Shown here: positions 1 through 10,568 of the stretch, piece by piece
How the letters are laid out: each line of letters starts with the position of its first letter
How positions within the stretch are numbered: position 1 is the first letter of the stretch
Origin: Calocera cornea HHB12733
Taxonomy: Eukaryota > Basidiomycota > Dacrymycetes > Dacrymycetales > Dacrymycetaceae
Reading direction: 5' to 3'
Assembly (NCBI GenBank): GCA_001632435.1
Contig: KV424034.1
Coordinates: 4,871-68,870, forward strand
DNA length: 64,000 bases
Notes under the pieces: generated by a model
Databases searched by the model: none
The model's input: only the letters and a program-made list of their open reading frames with translations
What the model was told of the DNA's origin: nothing
Made by a program: the position numbers and the translations under genes

Positions 1-586
1 GGGAGGAGAGGGCACAAGGCAACCCAATGACGATGACGCCCTTGGAATGTCGTGGGCGGGGGTGGGAGGTCGGGGGAGGAAAGGAGGGAGTGGGCCCCGG
101 TGGGGAGAGGGGATCCCACTGCACTGCACTGCCGAGGGGGTATATCACCCGCGGCACCACCGGCGCTTCAGTACTAGTACCGTCACCCTTCCCAAAGTGC
201 CGTGAATGCATCCATAGCCCCGATCACCGGCCGAGGCCGCATGGACAAGCGCGCTCCTGTCCTATCCTATCCTATCCTACCTATCTCTCAGGGTCCGCAT
301 GGAAGTACGGAAAGGAGGAGTGGACAGCTCCCTTTTGTAAGCGGGACCCCGCGTCTTGCAACTTGACCCGGCCTTTGACCTGGCAATTCAGGGTCCATAA
401 TTCCATTTATCAATTTTGATTCTAAATTAAGGTATCTCCAACCTGATATTACAGGATATTCATTATCATCCCCCCCCCATTTTCAATTGCTTACATAATA
501 ACATTCATAACTGACAATGTCAAGGCTGAATAATTAAGCGGTAATTCTGTACTGGTCAGTGAAGATGTAAAAACACCTCTGAGTGT
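1..586. other. gene-free stretch
   Basis: I see no convincing gene here. It holds a short run of the unit CCTAT around 259-283 and a C run near 470-478. The sequence becomes AT-richer after about 400, unlike the genic DNA further on. Confidence 0.5.
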
Positions 587-2154
587 GTGTGAGGGCAACA
601 AATGGGATCAAACCTTTGTGGCTGAAAACTGTACAAGACCAAAGGGGCTTGGCAAAGTGGTGGTCATCAATTTGTTGGGTAGCAAATGCTACCCTTGCCA
701 GTTGAACAGGTAGGGCTGTTGCATTTGGGGTGTTGGAGTACAAATAGAGTGTGAACCAGCAAATATCCCCTGTGAGGGCACACAGTCTAGCAAGGCTGCC
801 GACTAAACCCAACTGAGACAAAGAGACTGAAGGTGTGAGGGCTTGGACGAGGTCGTGGCTGGCAGTATCTAATAATTAACTAGTCATATCCTTTGTAAGT
901 CCGAATGAGAGATATGTGGGACTTCAAAGGGAGTTCTATCAGGGTACACAATTCTAGACACAAGGCTGTCTGCAAAAGTGGTCCAAGAATATCAAGGAGT
1001 AGACGAGATGTCAAACAGAAGGATCGAGGCGGGCAATATGATGATAGTATAGGGAAGCAGAGCACCAGATATTGCAAGAGATCGTCTGACAATATCGACA
1101 GGTTGCTGAGGTTTTGAGGTTTTGATTGAGATTGCAATGGCTAGTTTGACTACACAAGTATTGTGGAGGATCCTAAGAGATCAGATCTAAGGACACAACT
1201 ACAAACGGAGCAATACTATATACAAGAAGGCCGGAAGTATCTTCAAAAGGGGAACTGTACAGTTAGTTTAGGGCAGGCATCTCTTACCTTGGGCAGAATA
1301 GGGCCGCTCTGCCGAAATGGTTTCGAGACTGTCGATATGGGGTTTGTGCCTTCTTGGTTCAAGATCCTATATCGCAAGGGATCGGTTTTGGTGACTCCTG
1401 ACAACAGCCAAAGGGTCACAGCCTTGCTTATCCTTACCTAACTCCATGCCAAAGGGCCCAACTTTAGGTCCAAAGGTGGTGTCCCCTGACATCCCCTGAA
1501 GACCTGGTATGTGTGAGGGCACACAGTCTAGCAAGGCTGCCGACTAAACCCGACCGAGTCGAAGAGACCAAAGACTAGGGATTCGGGGGAGGTTGTGGCT
1601 GACAGTATCCAAGAATCAACAATCATACCCTTCATACGTCCAACTAGGAGATACATGGGACGTCAAAGGTAGTTCGGATGAAGCAAGTAGAGTTCGGAGA
1701 GAGTTCGGATATTTGGAGCGGGAGGACGGATGTGATGACCAGGCTTTCTCACAAGACTATGGAGATTCCTCAGAGATCAGATCTAAGGAGAAGCTACCAA
1801 AGGTACCGAAGGTTATATATGAAAAGGGCGAACATAGCCTCAGCTTCTCCCGTTCCACCGAACGTGAGACCCGACACTGCCTGGGGCACTGCCGACCCCC
1901 GCATTACTCATCCGAACACTGCCAAACACTGCCGAGCACTGCCCCGCACAGCCGAAGGGTCATAGCCTTACTTAGCCTTACCTAATCCTGTGCCAATCTA
2001 TCCGAAGTCGGGGCGAAATTGGTTTTCCCTGACAGTATGAGTTGGAGAATCACCTGGAACTTGTGGGCAAAGAGGGCAAACTCTGACAGTCGAATGTGGT
2101 GAATTGGGCAAAATGGAGTGAAATGGAGTGAACCCTGACAGGTTGCCCTCACAC
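587..2154. repeat. decayed repeat element with 13-bp inverted ends and an internal tandem duplication
   Basis: A 13-bp sequence GTGTGAGGGCAAC at 587-599 recurs inverted at 2142-2154. Between them, a block beginning near 772 (TGTGAGGGCACACAGTCTAG) recurs near 1511. Collinear matches continue downstream: the AGATCAGATCTAAGGA segment near 1175 and 1774, and the segment near 1408 and 1952 that ends in CTTACCTAA. This gives two diverged tandem units about 550-740 bp apart. No open frame of note lies inside. It looks like a non-autonomous transposon remnant, but no target-site duplication was identified and no transposase is present. Ends and class are uncertain. Confidence 0.45.
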
Positions 2155-2216
2155 CAAGTCCCTAGGCTTGTGTACTTATGATGTAAAATAGGAAACTTTG
2201 ATCAGAATATCACTTA

Positions 2217-2750
2217 GAGCCCGTTCAGTAAAAAGATCTCGCAATCTGCAAGATACAATCTGGGTACCTGCGCAGGTCCCAAGATACGATCTCCTCAAAA
2301 TCGTGATCTGGGGCAAGTTTGTCGTGTTTGACAACAGTGTGATCTGAGGAGCTCAATCTGGGGAGCCGCTTTTGTCCAACAGAGCGGCCAGTGCCGGGGG
2401 TTTGTAAGCGGGAAATGCCATGGAACAACTGTGGAAAGGAGGTGGCAATATCATGGCTGTAGCGATAATTTCATGGAAATACAAAAGATGACAACATGCC
2501 GAGCTGCCGGCGGCTCCGGCACGTGCTTCTGGAAAACAGTTTTTCCATTTGAAAGAGAAGAGGATGCGAGATCAAGATTGAGGTCCGAGATACAGGTCCA
2601 GACCTGTATCTCGAGTTTGGTGGGGATTCAGAAACTCGATCTTGCCTGTATCTTGCAACCGAACATGCCAAAATCTGCGGAACCAGAATGGGAATATCTT
2701 TGCAGATTTACCCCCAAGATACAGCCTGAATCTCATTACCAAACGGGCTC
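2217..2750. mobile_element. PIF/Harbinger-like MITE, 534 bp
   Basis: The left end GAGCCCGTTCAGTA and the inverted right end GAGCCCGTTTGGTA form imperfect terminal inverted repeats. Both ends are flanked by the trinucleotide TTA (2214-2216 and 2751-2753), the target-site pattern of PIF/Harbinger elements. The interior has no transposase and contains repeated AAGATAC/GATCT-type motifs plus a 28-bp palindrome at 2586-2613. The length suits a non-autonomous MITE. Assignment rests on the ends and the TTA duplication only. Confidence 0.6.
2586..2613. repeat. 28-bp palindrome inside the MITE
   Basis: Two 13-nt perfect arms (CGAGATACAGGTC and its complement) surround a 2-nt CA centre. It could extrude as a hairpin. 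Confidence 0.8.
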
Positions 2751-3171
2751 TTACTTATAGACATCATGTTGACTAATTTTGGAAGCTATCGCTGCAAAGC
2801 ATGATTCGTATTCTCGGAGGCATTCTGCCTCCGCTGAGTCAGGTAGTGGTGGGGAGGCAATTACCCCAAGCCGCAAGGCAGGGGAGGACCCTGGTTTTGG
2901 GGGTCCTGGTCCGCGTCGCGGCTTCGCCCACCCAAAACCGAGCTGTCCACTCCTCCTTTCCGTATGGAAGGGTGTGATGGGATGTGACGGGAGGCGGAGG
3001 GGGATAGACCGGGGATCGGGGCGCCTCCCTCCCCTTCCTGAGGGGCTACTCCTACTACGGTATCCTGCAGTGGTAACGCGGCCCGAGGCTCTATCAACTG
3101 GGCGGGCGTACGCCCCAGCCACGCATGGAATGCACCAGCCAGTACTAGTGCTCGATGCAGGCATGCAAAGA

Positions 3172-3173
3172 GC

Positions 3174-3204
<31 letters not shown>

Positions 3205-3208
3205 GCAA
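3172..3208. repeat. (CACG)n microsatellite
   Basis: About eight copies of a 4-nt CACG unit, followed by GCAAGCAAGC. Confidence 0.9.
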
Positions 3209-3291
3209 GCTTATAACACCCCGCGCCCTCGCGCCACGCTTCTGATGACGCCGACGCCGGCCAATCACACGCCACGGCTGGCTTCCCCCTT

Positions 3292-3364
3292 CCCGCTTCC
3301 TGCTTCCTGCTTCCTGCTTCCCGCTTCCTGCTTCGTACCTTCGTACCTTCGTACCTTCGTAGCA
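3292..3364. repeat. two adjacent short tandem repeats
   Basis: About five copies of a 7-nt CTTCCTG/CTTCCCG unit, directly followed by about four copies of the 8-nt unit CGTACCTT. Confidence 0.85.
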
Positions 3365-4027
3365 TCCCGCATCCCGCATCTTCGCACTCCCTTCGCGGAG
3401 GAAGGACGGCGGGCGTCCTCGCTCCTCGCACTCCGGACGCCCTCACCCGCACACACTGGCAGCATCCGACGATCATCCCGCCTCCTGCGAAGAACTCACA
3501 ACTCACAACTAACTTACCTGAAGCATGCGCATGTGATATAGTAATCCCCCCCCTCCCCGCCCTGAACAGTATCAATATCAATATCATATCGATATCAATA
3601 TGCGCCTGTCAAACTGTCACACTGGACTACTCTAACTGCAACAAATCGCTCATACGTAATGCGGAGTGTGGCGCAGGCACACACGCACGCACACGCCAGC
3701 CAGCCAGCCAAGCCCAGTGCCTTCTCTCGGCGTTCATCCTGCTCCGCACGCTCCCGGCCGCTGCCAACGCCTATCATAATATTAATGCGTACGATCCTCG
3801 CCTCCCCTCGCCTCTCGCTAATCATTATTACTCGCGCCAGCGCCAGCGTGCTACCAGTGCTGAGTGCGGGTGCCGCCCCCGGGGCCTATGCATCAGAGAG
3901 CCTCAGATCGGACAGTCCAGATGACGTAACTCCTACCTCACGTTGGTACTGACCACACATCCACGCCTTCGGCTGCCCGCTGCCCGCTGCCCGTGCACCG
4001 GCCCTTCCCTTCCCTTCCCATCTCAGC

Positions 4028-4095
4028 TGCACAGTGCACAGTGCACACAGTGCACACAGTGCACACAGTGCACACAGTGCACACAGTGCACACAG
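4028..4095. repeat. 9-bp minisatellite (ACAGTGCAC)n
   Basis: About seven near-perfect copies of a 9-nt unit containing the palindrome GTGCAC. A degenerate unit of about 7 nt (CCCAATT) follows at roughly 4145-4265. Confidence 0.9.
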
Positions 4096-4144
4096 CGCGG
4101 CCGGCAGCTATCTTCCCCCGCCCACCTCGTTATGCTACCAGCCC

Positions 4145-4265
4145 GGCTATCAATCCTCAATCCTCAATTCTCAGTTCCCAATTCCCGCTTCCCAATTCCC
4201 AATTCCCAATTCTCAATCCTCAATTCTCAATTCCCAATTCCCAATTACCGATTCCCAAATCCCAA
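4145..4265. repeat. degenerate CCCAATT / TCAATCC tandem repeat
   Basis: Repeated ATTCCCA and CTCAATC variants run for about 120 bp. It is low-complexity DNA without coding signal. Confidence 0.8.
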
Positions 4266-5077
4266 CTCGCACTCCAGCAGCCCGCCCAGGCGTCTCATTT
4301 CCTCTCCTCACAACCATCAACCCATCCCTTCAACCTATCATCAGCTTCGACGTTGTTCCGGACAGCCGATGCCTCCGCCCCGCCATATCGAGCCCGCGCC
4401 CGGCGTGACGTCTTACAGTACCCCGCCCGGCCGTCCGGCGTTCCGTCCGCAGTCCCGGCGTTCCGTCCGTCCGTCCGCTTTCCGCTTTCCGCTTCCCGTA
4501 GTCCCTGTGGCCCGCTCCCCCCCTCGTGGGAAACGCCGCTGCGGGGCCAGTCCGCCCCCCTCCTGTCCATGTCAATCTCGGCAATGACAGCCGCTGACTA
4601 GGGAATAAACCACAGTATCATTCGATCAACTTGACTTGACTTGACTATTGATAAGGCGTGTCACAGGTGTGTAACAAGCGCGGGTAAGGACGAGGTCCGG
4701 TTAGGTAATCGTAATGACTGACGACCGGGCCAGCAGCTCGTGAACCCCGAGGCGGGAGTCCGGCAGGGCCGCGCGGCCGTGGGGCCGGCATGAGCCTACC
4801 TGACCCGTCCTGTCCATTATTTAACCAATTGCTTGCCAAATTAAATGATTATTCGTCAAGCCCCGAGCCAAACCCAGTCATCTCATCCTCACGCGAAGCG
4901 GCGACAGACAGATCGCCCGCGGGAGAAGCGCCCGCGCCAGCGCCGGCGGCGAGGCGGCTTCTGGGGCTGCAGGTGGCCTGTTGGCAGTCCATTCGGAAAT
5001 CCAGAATCCAGGAATCATTAATCTGGCTCGTGGTCAACTCCCCGCAGCGCCGTGCTTCCCCCTGCGCCGCAGATGAG

Positions 5078-5130
5078 CAGGTGCGCCGATGGGCCGATGG
5101 GCAGATGCGCCGATGGGCAGATGCGCAGAG
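5078..5130. repeat. short tandem repeat of GCCGATGGGCAGATGC type
   Basis: Three to four imperfect copies of a unit built from GCGCCGATGGG and CAGATGCGC. Confidence 0.75.
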
Positions 5131-5898
5131 GCCTGACGAAACCCGGGCCGCGCGCCGGTGTTCGTTTGAGCAGCCGCGTGCGGGCTCCGAGCCCCGAGGT
5201 GATACTGGGGCAAACGTTGGGAGCCTGGGCAAAAGGCTGGCTGGCATGATCCGCGTGCGGGGCTGCCGATGGGCATGCTGATCTTTCGGAGAAGAAGTGG
5301 TGAAGAGGAAGAGGGTGCAGCGAAGTGAGCGTGCGAAACTCAGTGGCCGATTCTGCCGAGGCAGAAGCAGGGCATCCGTGGGGGCGCACTGGCATGACGA
5401 CACCCGTACGCGGGCTCCTGTGCTGACCCTTGCTTCTTCGCGCCCGCGTGCTTCCAGAAGCACAAACAGCGCGGAGCAGATGCTGTGCCGTTCATGTTGC
5501 CCCCCCTCAGACATATCAATCGAAGATTCACAGCCGAAAAATAGGAAGTTGGGAATCAAGCTGGGAAGGGAAGCATGGCTCAGAAACGCGGGAGTGGGTC
5601 GGCCCGCGCGGGAAACGGGTCCGATACGCCCTCGGCCGTGTGGGTGCTTTGGAGCTGCTTCTGCAGGGAAAGGAATGACGACGCCCTGGGGTGTGACGCA
5701 TTCTGCGCTGCGCATGTATGTGTTGGAGCTGGGTATTGCACAGCTATGGATTGGATGATGTACAGTGCGGAAGCGTACTAGACTACAAATACACACAAAA
5801 AAGGCAGTTTCCGATCCACGGGCCCCTCCTGATCATACAACTCTCAATGCACCAGTGCCCTGCTCTGGGCCGACTCGCTGCTCTTCCAGGCTCACGTG

Positions 5899-6924
5899 CT
5901 ATGAAATCCCCAGTTGCGTGTCCTCGAATGAACCGTACGAGAGCCAGTTCTTGCGCTCCATCCTCCAGAGCGTACCGCGTCGCAGAGCCTCCGCGAACCA
6001 GGCTTCAATCATCGACGCTCTGATGAGGCCCGGATTGACATCGTAAAGGGCGACACGGTCTCGGTATCGTTCGGCGAATGCCTGCTTGACGGCTATATTG
6101 GCGTCTGACTGCGACGCAGTTTGCTGCGCGGGGTGGACGACGAGGATGAGTTCCCGGAGCTTCGGGTGCCGGTCGATCAATAAGGGGTATTGCCGGATGT
6201 CGGCGGTAGTGTATGACACTGTTGCAATCGACTCCAGTGCTGCCCAGCAGTCGGAAAAGAAGTGGTGGCCGAGCCGGAGTGTTGCCTGCCGACGGAGGTA
6301 TGGCAATTCAGGCACGGGCACTGGCACGGGCGGGTCGTCCCCGCTGATGTTCAAGAGGAAGGGATATCGGTATGTATTCCCGACCTCGTATAGCCTGGGA
6401 AACTGTGTCTCGAAGTCTGGGAACTTGTATACGCATCGGCCCAGGAAGTGGTAACCGTAGCTTGGGTCGATTGTGAGGAGCCTTTCGAGGGTTGGACCGA
6501 GCGCGAACATGAAGTGCCAGATGTCATGATGGTCCAACGCCGTGCCTTCCAGAGCGAGCGCGCGTATGGGGAGGCGGCTCGGAGGATTTCGCTCCATGAT
6601 CAGGGTCACTTGGCGGCGCCTAGTCAGATGCACACGGCGATACAAGTACGGCCGCGCCAGGCGGTGGAGACGCCATGATACGCAGATCAGCGACAGCAGG
6701 TCGCGCAGAGACTCTGGTTCGTAGACGAACGCAGATTCAGCCCGGGGAGCCAATGTTGCTTCGACGATCGCCAGGATAATGTCATCGTTCACCATCCGAG
6801 AGATTCTGCCCTGCTCGGGTTGATGTGAGGCCGGCGTGCCACAGGATGCGCATTCCGGTTGGTTTGGGAGCGAAGAATTTGGAGATCCAGACGAAGGCGC
6901 CTCAGGAAAGTCGATATACCTCAT
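5899..6924 (-). CDS. F-box-like protein
   Basis: Single-exon gene of 341 aa. Translation is taken from the ATG at 6924. An N-terminal low-complexity segment with a CxxC (ECASCGTP) precedes the degenerate F-box-like segment (about residues 45-100). That segment contains VNDDIILAIVEATL and then LICVSWRLHRLARPYLYRRV, the arrangement of basidiomycete F-box proteins, in which a helix is followed by the CxxWR motif. The rest has weakly repeated Leu/Arg-rich segments like these proteins' C-terminal halves. The usual role is substrate selection for an SCF ubiquitin ligase, but the F-box is divergent and the target is unknown. It is divergent from PDA1, 277 bp away. Confidence 0.65.
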   Translation of the reverse strand: MRYIDFPEAPSSGSPNSSLPNQPECASCGTPASHQPEQGRISRMVNDDIILAIVEATLAPRAESAFVYEPESLRDLLSLICVSWRLHRLARPYLYRRVHLTRRRQVTLIMERNPPSRLPIRALALEGTALDHHDIWHFMFALGPTLERLLTIDPSYGYHFLGRCVYKFPDFETQFPRLYEVGNTYRYPFLLNISGDDPPVPVPVPELPYLRRQATLRLGHHFFSDCWAALESIATVSYTTADIRQYPLLIDRHPKLRELILVVHPAQQTASQSDANIAVKQAFAERYRDRVALYDVNPGLIRASMIEAWFAEALRRGTLWRMERKNWLSYGSFEDTQLGIS

Positions 6925-7104
6925 CAATCGGGGTCATCGGTGAGGATGAAAGACGGGTATACGATGACGGCTGAGATTTATGAGCGGTTAGGGACCGCAA
7001 CTGAGGGGGGATGAACGTCCGGGATGAACGCTGACTGGGCCCTTATGCATGAAATGGCGTCCGCGGCATTCTGACGGCCGTAACGGGAATATCCGTCGGG
7101 GAAC

Positions 7105-7121
7105 CGGAACCAAATCAAAAG
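7105..7121 (+). promoter_or_regulatory. upstream block shared with the mL49 gene
   Basis: The sequence CGGAACCAAATCAAAAG lies 80 bp before the PDA1 start codon. The counterpart CGGAAGCAAATTAAAAG lies 86 bp before the mL49 start. They match at 15 of 17 positions, and both are followed by a GGCCCG block. This looks like a duplicated core promoter or upstream element. The bound factor is unknown. Confidence 0.5.
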
Positions 7122-7201
7122 ACCACAGCAATCCGGCCCGCACACTTTCCTCGTCGTCGCTGTTGACCAGCTCACTGCATACATCCCCTAAAACGGCCAT
7201 C

Positions 7202-8594
7202 ATGTTGGCCTCTTTCCGCGCAGCGAGTCGCCCACTCGCCCGCCGGGCAGTGAGTTGCTCAAATTATGTCCCGTTCCGTTGTTGACGCGTTCTGTAGTGG
7301 CTCGCGCGTTCCGTCCAGACGACCGCCGACTCCACCCGGCTCGCGTCCGACACCCCAGAGTCGCACTCGGAGCCCTTCAAGCTGACTCTTCATGAGGATG
7401 CGTTCCATGGCTTCAAGACCGATATCCCGTCATTGGAGGTTGACGTGACGAAGGAGATGCTGCTGGATTTGTATTACAAGATGACCGCCATGCGTCGCAT
7501 GGAGATGGCGGCCGATCAGTTGTACAAGGCGAAGTTGATCCGTGGTTTCTGCCATCTTGCTATTGGCCAGGTGAGCACATTGGTAAATCTATGGGACCCG
7601 AGTCTTATGTACCACCAGGAAGCGGTCTCCGTCGGTCTCGAATCTGGCATCACCTGGGACGACCTCGTCATCACGGCTTATCGTTGCCATCCTTACGCTG
7701 TATTGCGCGGTGGTAGCATCAAGGGTGTTATTGCAGAGCTGCTCGGTCGCCAGGACGGCATGTCCCACGGCAAGGGTGGCTCTATGCACATCTTCACTCC
7801 TCGCTTCTTCGGTGGGAACGGCATTGTCGGTGCTCAGGTGCCGGTCGGTGCTGGCATTGCTCTGGCGCAGAAGTACTCGGGCCACAAGAAGGTTACGTTC
7901 GCCCTCTACGGTGACGGTGCTTCCAACCAGGGTCAGGTGTTCGAATCGTTCAACATGGTGCGCATATCAAAATACTGAGCGCGGCTGGACACTGACGTCC
8001 ATCCAGGCGAAGCTGTACAACCTTCCTTGCGTCTTCGTCTGCGAGAACAACAAGTACGGAATGGGTACCTCGGCTGAGCGCAGTTCTGCCAACACCCAGT
8101 ACTACACTCGTGGTGACTACATCCCCGGTCTCCAGGTCAACGGAATGGACATCATCGCTGTCCACCAGGCGGTGAAGTGGGCTCGCGAGCGGGCGCTCAA
8201 CGATGAAGGCCCCCTCGTGCTCGAGTTTGTCACCTACCGCTACGGCGGTCACTCCATGTCCGATCCCGGCACGACTTACCGTACCCGTGAGGAAATCCAG
8301 CAGATGCGCAGCACCCAGGATCCCATCCGTGGCCTCCAGCGTTACCTCGAAGAGTGGGGCGTCGCGACCGAGGACCAGCTTAAGGACATCGACAAGAAGG
8401 CCCGCGAGGAGGTGAACGAGGCTGTTGAGGAGGCTAAGAAGTCCCCCGAGCCTGAGATCAAGGACCTCTGGACGGACATCTACTACAAGGGCACTGAACC
8501 GCCGTTGATGCGCGGACGGGAGCGTGAGGAGGTGAGTTTGCTATACCATCCGTACCCTGCCCGTCTAACGCCATTTCAGATCCACTACTACTAA
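7202..8594 (+). CDS. PDA1: pyruvate dehydrogenase E1 component, alpha subunit
   Basis: E1 alpha of the mitochondrial pyruvate dehydrogenase complex: with E1 beta it decarboxylates pyruvate using thiamine diphosphate. Five exons (7202-7249, 7298-7570, 7619-7957, 8007-8531, 8580-8594) give 399 aa, the normal length. Residues 1-30 are an Arg/Ser/Ala-rich mitochondrial presequence. The thiamine-diphosphate motif GDGASNQGQVFESFNM (about 205-220) ends in VCENNKYGMGT after the third intron. The regulatory loop GGHSMSDPGTTYRTR near residue 300 keeps the serine phosphorylated by PDH kinase in other eukaryotes. The last exon codes only IHYY. The first exon, intron 1 and the start of exon 2 are closely similar to those of the next gene, mL49. 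Confidence 0.96.
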
Positions 8595-8908
8595 ATAGCG
8601 TATTGGTACACCGTCGCCTAGAATCTCATACCTAATTCCCCATACGACGATTTGTGCCCTTTTAAGTCTGGCCGGTCTCTGTCTACCGTTGCCCTCCTCG
8701 CGATCATGTATCGGCATGCGACCCTGCAGCTGACTCATTGAACTCTTTCATTAATTGACAGGCGTCTGTGCGTGATGTTGGGATTGTTGTATGGCACGAT
8801 GGGAACACTACTGAGCAGGAGCTGTAGCAAACAGCCTTATTATCCTCTTAGAATGCCGAATCGTGAGGTGGCAACATCAGTGATCCTAGGCCCTCCCGAT
8901 CAGGAAAG
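8595..8908. other. intergenic stretch between PDA1 and mL49
   Basis: Holds the PDA1 3' flank and the upstream region of mL49. No other gene is seen. Confidence 0.5.
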
Positions 8909-8925
8909 CGGAAGCAAATTAAAAG
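8909..8925 (+). promoter_or_regulatory. upstream block shared with PDA1
   Basis: CGGAAGCAAATTAAAAG, the counterpart of the block at 7105-7121, at nearly the same distance from the start codon. Confidence 0.5.
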
Positions 8926-9011
8926 TCTGGCCCGGTCGCGCGTGTGCTGCTCCTCCTGTTCGAGCTCGTCGTCGCCGTCGCCCAGCAGCAAGCACACCAT
9001 CTCCAACCGAG

Positions 9012-9646
9012 ATGTTTGCCTCACTCCGGACCGCGAGCCGGCCGCTCGTCCGCCGGCCCGTGAGTGTCCTCCTCAATGTTCCTCAACAATGCTGACGGGG
9101 TTGTAGTACCTCGCACGGTCCTTGCAAACGGCCTCGGTCCCTCCCACCTCGAGCGCATCGACCTCCCAGCCGCCCCCAAAGTCCTCAAAGCCCCGCAAAC
9201 CCCGCGAGAAGGCGACCTCGACTCCTGCTTTGTCCACCCAAGAAGCTCAGGCGGAGCAAACCGTGAAGTACCCGTACCATATCGGGCGGTCCTGGCGCGG
9301 CGGGGAGCCGGTGTATGAGGACTGGGTCAGGGGAGGAAGGGCGAGGACGCTGATACGACTCGTGCAGGGGGACCAGAAGGTGCGTTCTAGCTCTCTATTT
9401 TCCTGCATGCATTCTCGAGCCTCTCTTCCCGCGGCGTTGCCGCCTCACTGCCTGCGCGATGACACGCGGAGAACACACTGACGTCCCCACCAGAAACTAC
9501 TCCAAGACCTCCAAACAACGCTCTTCGCCCCCTTAGGCATCGACGAGACCCGTCTGGACGGCCGCGTCCGCCTCCCAGGGCACATAGATCTCCGAGGTCA
9601 CTGGAGGAGGGAGGTCGTGTTCTGGATGCGAGAGAGGGGCCTGTAG
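9012..9646 (+). CDS. IMG2: mitochondrial large ribosomal subunit protein mL49 (Img2-like)
   Basis: Three exons (9012-9059, 9107-9379, 9494-9646) give 157 aa. The C-terminal 80 residues carry the mL49/Img2 pattern: YHIGRS..GGEPVYEDW, then RTLIRLVQGD, then a basic-acidic helix ending GHIDLRGHWRREVVFWMRE. The protein is a structural component of the mitochondrial 54S subunit. The N-terminus MFASLRTASRPLVRRP|YLARSLQTAS is nearly a copy of the PDA1 presequence, with the intron (47 versus 48 nt) at the same position and phase. Residues 27-65 are a low-complexity Pro/Ser/Lys linker between the borrowed-looking presequence and the ribosomal domain. Confidence 0.85.
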
Positions 9647-10568
9647 TGCTCGTCGGAGGGAGGCGAGAGGTGGGGGCTCGGGAGAGAGTTGGGAGGAGAG
9701 ATGCTGGGGCGGACCGAGCGGACCGAGCGCTCGGCGCTCTGGAATTGCGGAGGTTTCTAGCCAATAAGGTTGCAGAAGAGTGCAAATGGACCACTTGAAC
9801 ACGCATGTTTGATCTGCTCCTGCAACGTCGAGCGTCATACGCGGAGTTCAGCTCTGCGGGGCTGCGGCTGGAACATCACCGCGTACAGAAGGAGCTCCGG
9901 CGTTGGTGGGGTCGGAGGAACGGCCACTTTCGTCGGAGTCGAGTTGAGAAGCGGTTGCTTACATGTGCGACCGCCTTGTGCAAGGCTGAACTCTGCGAGC
10001 TTCTTACCTTTCGTTGTGATCACTGCCCGTCCTGCTCGGCCAGTTTCCCCATTCCCCCTTCCTCCGAGCCCTTCTTCAACATCGCACACTTGAAAGCAAC
10101 CATCCGTGCGTCATCGCCCTCCTCCCCATGGGGCAGCAGCCCCGACTCCCCCATCCGACAGCACGACGCGTGACCCTACTTCTGTGTCCCTCCTCGCGTG
10201 CCGCAGAAGCCTACCGTCCAACTTCGCGCCTTCCCAATTTCCCGACCATGGTCGATGTGCCCCTCGCAGGGGAGGTTCTCCGCATTCTCCTCCTTCCCGC
10301 GTGCATGCAAGAACGGTTGATGCGCAGGGGCGTCAAGCACGGGGAGGGGGATTGCCTTTTGCGTCTGGAGGGCCGAGAAGATGATGGCAGGTAAACTGAC
10401 ACACGCGCGATGTTGAAGGCCTTTCGGTACGCTTTCCCCGAGAAAGAAGGAGAAGACGACCTCTGCGCGCAGTGCGTACGTCAAGGCCGTGGTACATAAA
10501 GACCAGCGATAGCGAGGCATCATGGACATCACCCGTGCCAGCGGTCCAATCAGCCGGACAGCACGCCG
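9647..10568. other. intergenic, no gene recognised
   Basis: About 0.9 kb between mL49 and the CE15 gene. Open frames exist on both strands but show no domain, start context or splicing pattern that I would defend. Confidence 0.4.

Larger units (their letters stand above)
2754..5898. other. gene-poor, simple-repeat-rich stretch
   Basis: No gene could be supported. Long open frames on both strands are compositional: they are GC-rich, translate to Arg/Ala/Ser/Pro runs and lack recognisable domains. The stretch carries several microsatellites and minisatellites, listed separately. Confidence 0.5.

Noticed and set aside
2751..3587. 278-residue open frame on the minus strand
   Set aside because: It is a translation of simple repeats (RSRKREAGSRKQEAG-type) without start context or domain.
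4849..5796. 315-residue open frame on the minus strand
   Set aside because: It spans a tandem repeat, is Arg/Ala/Ser-rich and shows no family resemblance or splice pattern.
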